DNA from: an uncultured Eubacteriales bacterium
GTDB taxonomy: Bacteria; Bacillota; Clostridia; Lachnospirales; Lachnospiraceae
Length of the DNA: 7,277 nucleotides
Assembly: GCA_900545455.1 (NCBI GenBank)
Contig: UQZF01000147.1
Location: forward strand, 1 to 7,277
Direction: 5' to 3'
Positions 1-4,375 of the stretch are shown here, in pieces (the stretch's first letter is position 1; every line of letters starts with the position of its first letter). The translations under genes and the position numbers were made by a program. The notes beneath the pieces are model-generated. The model was not told the DNA's origin, searched no databases, and was given only the letters and a program-made list of their open reading frames with translations.

Positions 1-244
1 CCTCCTTAACTAAATCCTCGATGGTCTTGGCGGAAGTCGCAGTCTCTCCCTCCGTTTCCTCAGTAGTTACTTCGGTCTCAGGAATACTTGTGACACTTTC
101 CGTGGACTCGCTTACTGCGGCACCATCGACAGCAGAGGATGTTGTATCCACAACATTCTTTGCTGTTGATGAGCAGCCACATAATATTACCGTCGTAAAA
201 CCAATAAGAGTTATAACCTTTTTATTAAAAAAATTGTTCATCAT
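1..244 (-). CDS. Putative lipoprotein, N-terminal part (runs off left edge)
   Basis: The frame is open from ATG at 244 to the window edge, giving 81 residues with no stop. The N-terminus has a lipoprotein signal peptide: MMNNFFNKK, then a hydrophobic stretch (about residues 10-22), then the lipobox Leu-Cys-Gly-Cys with the lipidation Cys at residue 24. After it comes a Ser/Thr/Glu/Val-rich, low-complexity stretch (about residues 25-75) typical of a linker between the membrane anchor and an extracytoplasmic domain. The folded domain lies outside the window, so the function cannot be named. A second ATG follows the first directly; the first is chosen because AAGGAG lies about 7 nt upstream. The predicted location is the outer face of the cytoplasmic membrane. 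The plus-strand ORF over the same bases is a shadow. Confidence 0.8.
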   Translation of the reverse strand, partial: MMNNFFNKKVITLIGFTTVILCGCSSTAKNVVDTTSSAVDGAAVSESTESVTSIPETEVTTEETEGETATSAKTIEDLVKE

Positions 245-280
245 AATATTTCTCCTTTTATAATTTAATTTTTTCCCCTT

Positions 281-402
281 TACCCCGTTTGCATCGCGAA
301 GCGATGTCTGGCGGAAAAACGCGTTTAAGCGTTTTTCCGCCAGGACGAAGTTGAAAAATTTTAATTTTCAGCTTTGCTGAAAATAAAAATTTTTCACGGG
401 TA
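281..402 (-). repeat. Multi-hairpin palindromic element (four-way junction fold)
   Basis: Three hairpins stand side by side. Arm I is 292-297 with 301-306 (6 bp, GAA loop). Arm II is 308-322 with 329-343 (15 bp perfect, 6-nt loop). Arm III is 353-372 with 376-395 (20 bp, one mismatch, 3-nt loop). The flanks 281-288 and 396-402 also pair (TACCCGT with ACGGGGTA on the minus strand, one bulged G), closing the three arms into a four-way junction with almost no unpaired linker except about 9 nt between arms II and III. It starts 10 nt after the stop codon of the GIY-YIG gene and ends about 36 nt before the lipoprotein start. It could be an interspersed palindromic repeat (MITE or REP-like), a structured RNA, or in part a terminator, since arm III ends U-rich. 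No second copy is visible here. The strand is uncertain; it is given as that of the flanking genes. Confidence 0.7.
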
Positions 403-412
403 TCAGTGAATC

Positions 413-1390
413 TTATATGATATTATTAGAGGTTGCAGACTTGAACTGTCTGTTTTTCAATTTTTTCCCCTCACTATGTAACATCATAGCAACAAAATGT
501 ATTACTATATCCTCAACATAATAAAGAACATCATTAATCTGCCCTTCATTCAGCTTTTCTTTACCTCCGATTTTCTCCCTTATGCTGTCCACAAGTATCT
601 CAGCACAAAGAATATCATCATATTGTTTATCATTATTTTTTATTTCATTCGGATGACCTATTTTGTACTCTGCACCCTTTTTTAAAGCAATAACACGATT
701 GTTAATGTTGAATGCCTTTCCAACATAATACTCATACCCTTCTGCACCGGCTCGTCTGAGGATATACACTCCGCCATACGGGAAAAATGTTTTTGAATAT
801 TCTTCAGCGGACAGCCATCCTGTTGTATTTCCAAAAACAGAGCCCAATCTTTCCTGTTCTTTATTTTCAGCCACATATTCCGGAATATTAATATTGCTTA
901 TACTTGAATAGATAAAAGGATACACGGAAGTCAAAGCCTTTTCAGACAATGTCTCCCTTGCAGCCTCTATCGTTATGTAACTACCTTTTTTTATTATCAG
1001 CGAGTAACTTTCATCATCGTTTTTTTCCCAAGACAATAGTATATTTTCTCTCGGATTGTCTATTCTTCTATTCTCCTTTTTTGCTTTCCGTATATCCTTT
1101 AATACCTCCTTTTGCCATGCAACTTCATTGCCCGAGGCTATATATGCCACCGTAAATGGGTAATTCTTTTTTATCCATGCTATCACACCAACCGGCACTC
1201 TTAATCTGTGCTTTTGTGTATTATCAATATGACAATTTCTGTATTCGTGCTTTTCAGTATCATCAATCTTTACCGTAATATCCTTTATTACATCATAATT
1301 AAATCCTTGCGGTACGCCAATCTTGTCCAAAACTATCAACTGGTATTTTAATAATGTGGAATCAATAGTGTATTCATACTGTTCATTCAT
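413..1390 (-). CDS. GIY-YIG nuclease domain protein, 325 aa
   Basis: The C-terminal part is a GIY-YIG endonuclease domain, a fold that cuts DNA with one metal ion. Its expected catalytic residues appear in order: GVY at 207-209 (Tyr209), YVG at 222-224 (Tyr222), Arg232 exactly ten residues after Tyr222 as in I-TevI, His247, Glu293 in a helix (YVEDIVIHF), and Asn313. The first 200 residues match no domain I can name; they are mixed alpha/beta with a Lys/Arg-rich stretch near 97-115 that might contact nucleic acid. ATG at 1390 has AGGAGG 7 nt upstream. It lies 48 nt after a small RHH gene on the same strand and is probably co-transcribed with it. No methyltransferase is nearby in the window, which argues against an ordinary restriction-modification pair. 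DNA is strongly AT-rich compared with the his genes, suggesting acquisition. The nuclease domain is confident; a role in defence, mobility or a toxin-like function is inference. Confidence 0.85.
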   Translation of the reverse strand: MNEQYEYTIDSTLLKYQLIVLDKIGVPQGFNYDVIKDITVKIDDTEKHEYRNCHIDNTQKHRLRVPVGVIAWIKKNYPFTVAYIASGNEVAWQKEVLKDIRKAKKENRRIDNPRENILLSWEKNDDESYSLIIKKGSYITIEAARETLSEKALTSVYPFIYSSISNINIPEYVAENKEQERLGSVFGNTTGWLSAEEYSKTFFPYGGVYILRRAGAEGYEYYVGKAFNINNRVIALKKGAEYKIGHPNEIKNNDKQYDDILCAEILVDSIREKIGGKEKLNEGQINDVLYYVEDIVIHFVAMMLHSEGKKLKNRQFKSATSNNII

Positions 1391-1438
1391 ACAACTTCCT
1401 CCTCTTTCTGTTCATAAAATTTCGATTACCATAAACAT

Positions 1439-1609
1439 CTAATTATTATGTTCATTGTTGTAAATCACATTGTCCAATCCTTTATTTATTAACTCTCTTA
1501 ACATCACAGACCTGTTGCAATCGTAGAACTTCTCTTTCTTAATCTTCTTTAACTCTTCCTCCAACTCTTTCGGAATAACAATGGTAATTCTATGAGTTTC
1601 TATACTCAT
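1439..1609 (-). CDS. Small ribbon-helix-helix (CopG/Arc-type) DNA-binding protein, 56 aa
   Basis: The protein has the layout of an RHH repressor: a short N-terminal beta strand (residues about 6-11, HRITIVI) that pairs in the dimer and enters the DNA major groove, then helix 1 (PKELEEELKKIKKEKF) and helix 2 (RSVMLRELINKGLDNV). A short Asn-rich tail ends it. The frame is open further upstream to a TTG at 1627, but the ATG at 1609 is preferred because GGAGGTG lies about 9 nt before it and would be inside the longer version. It is the first gene of a two-gene unit with the GIY-YIG nuclease, so it likely represses that unit or acts as a partner of the nuclease. It is transcribed from the promoter at 1683-1711, giving a leader of about 65 nt that carries a pair of 10-bp direct repeats. 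The RHH family is confident; its target and any antitoxin role are inferred. Confidence 0.8.
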   Translation of the reverse strand: MSIETHRITIVIPKELEEELKKIKKEKFYDCNRSVMLRELINKGLDNVIYNNEHNN

Positions 1610-1643
1610 TATTATTTTCACCTCCAATTTTGTCAGGTCACTT

Positions 1644-1670
1644 TAAGTTCTGCACTTGCATAAGTTCTGC
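1644..1670. repeat. Direct repeat pair, 10 bp, 17-bp period (candidate operator)
   Basis: TAAGTTCTGC occurs exactly at 1644-1653 and again at 1661-1670, separated by ACTTGCA. Both copies are in the short leader between the predicted minus-strand transcription start (about 1676) and the RHH start codon at 1609. Small RHH proteins commonly bind tandem or inverted short sites in their own control region, so this is a candidate site for one of the two flanking RHH proteins. The repeat is seen; the operator function is inferred. Confidence 0.5.
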
Positions 1671-1682
1671 TCCATTTTTTTC

Positions 1683-1711
1683 AGTATATCACTTCGATAT
1701 TTACTTGTCAA
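1683..1711 (-). promoter_or_regulatory. Sigma-A-type promoter for the RHH-nuclease unit
   Basis: On the minus strand there is a perfect -35 box TTGACA (1711-1706), a 17-bp spacer and a -10 box TATACT (1688-1683, five of six to consensus). Transcription would start near 1676. The spacer/-10 region contains an inverted repeat ATATC/GATAT (1686-1690 and 1696-1700) that could be bound by a repressor. A promoter this strong ahead of a nuclease gene suggests that repression is needed. Confidence 0.75.
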
Positions 1712-1731
1712 TTATTATAACTTCTTCAAGC

Positions 1732-1760
1732 TTGACATATAATATGAACCGAGGCATAAT
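1732..1760 (+). promoter_or_regulatory. Sigma-A-type promoter for the divergent RHH gene
   Basis: On the plus strand there is a perfect -35 box TTGACA (1732-1737), a 17-bp spacer and a -10 box CATAAT (1755-1760, five of six to consensus), giving a start near 1767 and a very short leader before ATG at 1785. It lies back to back with the minus-strand promoter; the two -35 boxes are 20 bp apart. A 10-bp palindrome TCAAGCTTGA (1726-1735) overlaps this -35 box and could be part of an operator. Confidence 0.75.
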
Positions 1761-1763
1761 ATG
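1739..1763. repeat. Direct repeat pair, 8 bp, 17-bp period, over the plus promoter
   Basis: ATAATATG occurs exactly at 1739-1746 and 1756-1763. The second copy covers most of the -10 box of the plus-strand promoter and the first lies in its spacer, so a protein bound here would block RNA polymerase. The 17-bp period is the same as that of the unrelated repeat pair at 1644-1670 on the other side of the divergent promoters. The word is AT-rich, so chance is a real alternative. Confidence 0.4.
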
Positions 1764-1784
1764 TACTAAAAGGAGGTTTGACTT

Positions 1785-1967
1785 ATGCCTACAAACAGAC
1801 CACGATATACAATAATCGTTGATGATGAATTACTTAATCAGATTGATGATTTTCGCTTTAACAATCGATTTCCAAGCCGTTCAGCAGCAACACTTGCATT
1901 AATCCATAAAGGTATTGAACAATTTAACAAGGAAATTAACGATAAAGGAGATTCTGATAATTCGTAA
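1785..1967 (+). CDS. Ribbon-helix-helix DNA-binding protein, 60 aa
   Basis: The N-terminus MPTNRPRYTIIVDDELLNQI is a typical RHH start: a basic arm, then a beta strand (RYTIIV, residues 7-12), helix 1 (DDELLNQIDDFRF), a loop with FPSRS (residues 29-33) and helix 2 (SAATLALIHKGIEQFNKEI). The last 12 residues are acidic and polar. ATG at 1785 has AAAGGAGG 8 nt upstream. Proteins of this kind are, as I recall, common in Clostridia and often near mobile elements. It is transcribed away from the RHH-nuclease unit from its own promoter, with its own terminator 24 nt after the stop codon, so it is monocistronic. Its position suggests it regulates itself and perhaps the opposite promoter. No toxin gene follows it, so it does not look like the antitoxin of a usual tandem pair. 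The family is confident; the regulatory target is inferred. Confidence 0.85.
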   Translation: MPTNRPRYTIIVDDELLNQIDDFRFNNRFPSRSAATLALIHKGIEQFNKEINDKGDSDNS

Positions 1968-1990
1968 TTTTTATTGTTTGTCAGCAGGAT

Positions 1991-2016
1991 GGGCTATATA
2001 ATATAGCCCTTTTTTT
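1991..2016 (+). terminator. Intrinsic terminator after the plus-strand RHH gene
   Basis: GGGCTATA (1991-1998) pairs with TATAGCCC (2002-2009) around a 3-nt loop and is followed by seven T (2010-2016). It is a standard Rho-independent terminator on the plus strand, 24 nt after the RHH stop codon. Confidence 0.9.
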
Positions 2017-2114
2017 GTAACCAATATTTTTTATAGCATTATAATAATTACGCTAAATGGTAAAGTATATTCGCAGAATGCCTAATTTTATTAGGCAAAA
2101 AGACGAATGTAACA
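2017..2114. other. AT-rich intergenic stretch with an isolated hairpin
   Basis: This stretch holds no gene I can support. It contains an 8-bp perfect hairpin, TGCCTAAT (2079-2086) with ATTAGGCA (2090-2097), loop TTT, nested in an outer 5-bp stem ATTCG (2069-2073) with CGAAT (2104-2108). Neither strand has a T-run directly after the stem, so it is not a standard terminator; the A-run at 2097-2101 is on the wrong side for minus-strand termination. It lies just past the end of the small ORF at 2115-2264. Confidence 0.5.
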
Positions 2115-2264
2115 TTATTTGAATTTTAGTATACAAAATTTTTTCACAACGTCAGCGCAGTATTTTCTACTGTCTCCCACTTCATTTATAAAGCCACCCA
2201 TTTGTGCAATTTGTACATCACTGCATATTGTGTAATTTTCACAAAAAAATACACCATCTTTCAA
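2115..2264 (-). CDS. Candidate Cys-containing small protein, 49 aa, or remnant gene
   Basis: A minus-strand frame with no ATG start at its head is open from about 2290 to a TAA at 2115-2117. A TTG at 2264 is preceded by AAAGAGG with 7 nt spacing, a good ribosome binding site, which gives 49 residues. The predicted peptide has a CENYTIC motif near residues 8-14 and two more Cys, with a GGFINEVGDSRKYC segment in the middle. About three quarters of the codons in the central part begin with a purine, as in real genes. It starts 25 nt after the ung stop codon and could be the last gene of that operon. Against this, the TTG lies inside the hairpin of the ung terminator, and the downstream U-run is read as codons. 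It may be a true small gene with an occluded start, or the 3' remnant of a decayed gene. I do not recognise the family. Confidence 0.35.
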   Translation of the reverse strand: MKDGVFFCENYTICSDVQIAQMGGFINEVGDSRKYCADVVKKFCILKFK

Positions 2265-2271
2265 TGGTGTA
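2243..2271 (-). terminator. Intrinsic terminator after ung
   Basis: On the minus strand TACACCAT (2271-2264) pairs with ATGGTGTA (2257-2250) around a 6-nt loop and is followed by seven T (2249-2243). It sits 18 nt after the ung stop codon and would end the operon of the 520-residue protein, hisH, hisF and ung. On the plus strand the stem is followed by CCTCTTTTT, so it may act weakly in that direction too. Confidence 0.85.
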
Positions 2272-2289
2272 CCTCTTTTTCGTAACTTA

Positions 2290-2970
2290 TTATCTTATAT
2301 TCTCAATCTGCCAGTCAATCGGCTCAATCCCGTGTGACTTCAAGAACTCGTTCGCCTGACTGAAATGCTTACAGCCAAAGAAGCCTCGATAAGCCGATAG
2401 TGGACTCGGGTGCGGTGCCTTGAGTATCAGATGCTTCGGGTTCGTGAGCATCGGTATCTTGCTCTGCGCAGGTCTGCCCCAGAGCATATACACAATAGGT
2501 CTGTCCTGTGCGTTCACCGCCTCAATAACCGCATCCGTGAACTGCTCCCAGCCATGTCCCTGATGTGAGTTTGCCTGATGTGCGCGCACTGTCAGAACCG
2601 TGTTCAAAAGGAGAACGCCCTGGTCAGCCCACTTTTTCAGGTAACCGTTGTCGGGTACATAGCAGCCGAGGTCATCGTGAAGCTCCTGATATATGTTCTG
2701 CAGCGAAGGCGGTATCTCCCTCTGCTCCGGCAGAACCGAAAAGCTGAGCCCGTGCGCCTGCAGCTCGTTGTGGTACGGATCCTGTCCCAATATGAGCACC
2801 TTCACATCCTTTAACGGTGTAAAATTGAACGCGTTAAAAATATCGTCCGACGGCGGGTAAACCACACCCTTCCTGTACTCACTGTCCACGAATTTATATA
2901 AATCCCTGTAATATGGCTTTGCAAATTCAGGCTTCAGTGCCTCAAACCAATCGTTGCTAATCTGTGACAT
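2290..2970 (-). CDS. ung: Uracil-DNA glycosylase (family 1)
   Basis: Ung cuts uracil from DNA by hydrolysing the N-glycosidic bond, the first step of base excision repair after cytosine deamination or dUTP incorporation. The 226-residue length is normal for bacterial family-1 enzymes. Key motifs are all present: the water-activating loop GQDPYH at 62-67 with catalytic Asp64, the PPS loop at 87-89, LLLN with uracil-contacting Asn123, and the DNA-intercalating loop HPSPLSAYRGFFG with catalytic His187. ATG at 2970 has GAGG about 8 nt upstream. It begins 17 nt after hisF and ends at a terminator 18 nt downstream, so it is the last clear gene of the hisHF operon. No link between histidine synthesis and uracil repair is known to me; co-transcription is probably positional. 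The protein is intact and acts in the cytoplasm. Confidence 0.97.
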   Translation of the reverse strand: MSQISNDWFEALKPEFAKPYYRDLYKFVDSEYRKGVVYPPSDDIFNAFNFTPLKDVKVLILGQDPYHNELQAHGLSFSVLPEQREIPPSLQNIYQELHDDLGCYVPDNGYLKKWADQGVLLLNTVLTVRAHQANSHQGHGWEQFTDAVIEAVNAQDRPIVYMLWGRPAQSKIPMLTNPKHLILKAPHPSPLSAYRGFFGCKHFSQANEFLKSHGIEPIDWQIENIR

Positions 2971-2987
2971 TTTAAAACCTCACTTCT

Positions 2988-3749
2988 CTACATTCTTACC
3001 GACACGCCGCGCTCTGCAAGATACCTTTTAAGGTCGGCAATTTCAAGCTCCTTATAGTGAAAAAGTGACGCCGCGAGTGCCGCATCCGCCTTTCCCTCCG
3101 TGAGCGCATCATAAAAATGCTCCGGCTTTCCGGCACCTCCCGATGCGATGACAGGTATCGAGACATTCTCCGCAATCGTCCTTGTAAGCTCAATGTCATA
3201 CCCCTGCTTAACGCCGTCACAATCCATGCTGGTGAGGAGAATCTCTCCCGCTCCGAGCCTGTTCGCCCTGACCGCCCATTCAAGCGCATCTATTCCCGTG
3301 TCGACACGGCCTCCCATCTTGTAGATGTTCCAGCCGCTTCCGTCAGCCCTCCGCTTTGCGTCAATCGCGACGACAACACACTGGCTTCCGAACTTGTCCG
3401 CCGCATCGCTGATGAGCTGCGGATTGTCAATCGCCGATGAATTAATCGAAATCTTGTCGGCTCCTTCGCGAAGAAGCAGCTTAAAATCCTCAACAGTTCT
3501 TATTCCGCCACCCACGGTGAACGGTATAAAGACCTTCTCTGCAACCTTTCTTACAAGGTCAACCGTCGTCTCTCTTCTGTCCGAGGACGCCGTTATATCC
3601 AAAAATACGAGTTCATCCGCACCCGCCTTGTCGTACAGCTCGGCAACCTCAACCGGATCTCCGGCATCGCGCAGATTGACAAAATTGGTGCCCTTTACAA
3701 CTCTTCCATTATTGACATCGAGGCATGGTATTATTCTCTTGGTAAACAT
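2988..3749 (-). CDS. hisF: Imidazole glycerol phosphate synthase, cyclase subunit HisF
   Basis: HisF is the (beta/alpha)8-barrel subunit that joins ammonia from HisH to PRFAR and splits it into imidazole glycerol phosphate (histidine pathway) and AICAR (purine pathway). Numbered from MFTKRIIPCLDV, the two catalytic acids fall exactly at the positions known from the Thermotoga enzyme: Asp11 (CLDV) and Asp130 (VVAIDAKR). Phosphate-binding loops are visible as GGGIRTVED (80-88) and ASGGAGKPEH (202-211). An upstream in-frame ATG at 3758 would add three residues, but it abuts AAAGG with no spacing. The ATG at 3749 has AAAGGA about 8-9 nt upstream and gives the usual 253 residues, so it is chosen. 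It follows hisH by 17 nt and precedes ung by 17 nt. Confidence 0.97.
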   Translation of the reverse strand: MFTKRIIPCLDVNNGRVVKGTNFVNLRDAGDPVEVAELYDKAGADELVFLDITASSDRRETTVDLVRKVAEKVFIPFTVGGGIRTVEDFKLLLREGADKISINSSAIDNPQLISDAADKFGSQCVVVAIDAKRRADGSGWNIYKMGGRVDTGIDALEWAVRANRLGAGEILLTSMDCDGVKQGYDIELTRTIAENVSIPVIASGGAGKPEHFYDALTEGKADAALAASLFHYKELEIADLKRYLAERGVSVRM

Positions 3750-3766
3750 AGCTGCCATCCTTTCTT

Positions 3767-4375
3767 CTACAATGCTGCAAAATTCTTAAGAATCTGCATT
3801 CCCACACTTCCGCTCTTTTCCGGGTGGAACTGGCAGGCATACACATTATCCTTCTGAACCGAGGCATGTATAAGTGTTCCTCCGTACTCCGTAGTGGCAG
3901 CCACGATGCTCTCATCGTCTGCCTTCAGATAATATGAGTGCACAAAATACACATAGGGATTCTCGCCCAAGCCCTCAAAAAGCTTAGCGCCCTCAGTCAC
4001 CTTCAGCGAATTCCAGCCGATATGCGGTATCTTAATTCCGGGAGCATCAGGAATTCTTAATATCTCTCCCGGAAGAATCGATAATCCCTCGACACCCTCC
4101 GACTCATCGCTCCGCCTGAAAAGGAGCTGCAATCCAAGACATATCCCGAGAAACGGCTTTCCCGAATCTACAGCCTCATGAATGGTATCAACAAGACCGT
4201 ACTCTTTTAGCTTTCTCATCGCATCCCCGAATGCTCCGACACCCGGAAGTATCACTTTATCCGCGGCAAGAATCTCCTCACTGTTTCTTGTGACAATTAC
4301 AGTCTCTCCAATCGCCAAAAGCGCTTTTTCAACACTTCTTAAATTACCTGCATCGTAGTCAATAATAGCTATCAC
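3767..4375 (-). CDS. hisH: Imidazole glycerol phosphate synthase, glutamine amidotransferase subunit HisH
   Basis: HisH hydrolyses glutamine and passes ammonia through the HisF barrel to make imidazole glycerol phosphate. It is a class I (triad) amidotransferase of 202 residues, the normal length. Seen are the N-terminal strand IAIIDYDAGNLRSV, the oxyanion strand LPGVGAFGDAM (43-53), the nucleophile elbow GICLG with Cys79, IGWN (119-122), and QFHPEKS with catalytic His184 and Glu186. Translation starts at a GTG (4375-4373) whose last two bases are shared with the TGA stop of the upstream membrane protein (GTGA), with GGAGG about 9 nt before it inside that gene. This implies translational coupling. 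The pairing with hisF directly downstream matches the heterodimer. No other his genes are visible, so the rest of the pathway must be encoded elsewhere. Confidence 0.97.
   Translation of the reverse strand: MIAIIDYDAGNLRSVEKALLAIGETVIVTRNSEEILAADKVILPGVGAFGDAMRKLKEYGLVDTIHEAVDSGKPFLGICLGLQLLFRRSDESEGVEGLSILPGEILRIPDAPGIKIPHIGWNSLKVTEGAKLFEGLGENPYVYFVHSYYLKADDESIVAATTEYGGTLIHASVQKDNVYACQFHPEKSGSVGMQILKNFAAL

Noticed and set aside
21..263. Plus-strand ORF of 80 residues
   Set aside because: It is the antisense shadow of the lipoprotein gene, which has a proper signal peptide, lipobox and ribosome binding site on the minus strand.
682..876. Minus-strand 64-residue ORF, and the plus-strand ORFs at 497-685 and 949-1155
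   Set aside because: All lie inside the GIY-YIG gene in other frames, with no good ribosome binding site or recognisable domain.
1439..1627. Longer form of the minus-strand RHH protein from TTG at 1627
   Set aside because: The extension would translate the ribosome binding site itself; ATG at 1609 has ideal SD spacing and gives a standard RHH N-terminus.
413..1967. Classic restriction-modification system
   Set aside because: The nuclease fold would allow it, but no methyltransferase motif occurs in any ORF of the window.
2565..3789. Several plus-strand and alternate-frame ORFs of 60-154 residues across ung and hisF
   Set aside because: They are shadows of intact, full-length enzymes with all catalytic motifs and arise from the higher G+C content there.
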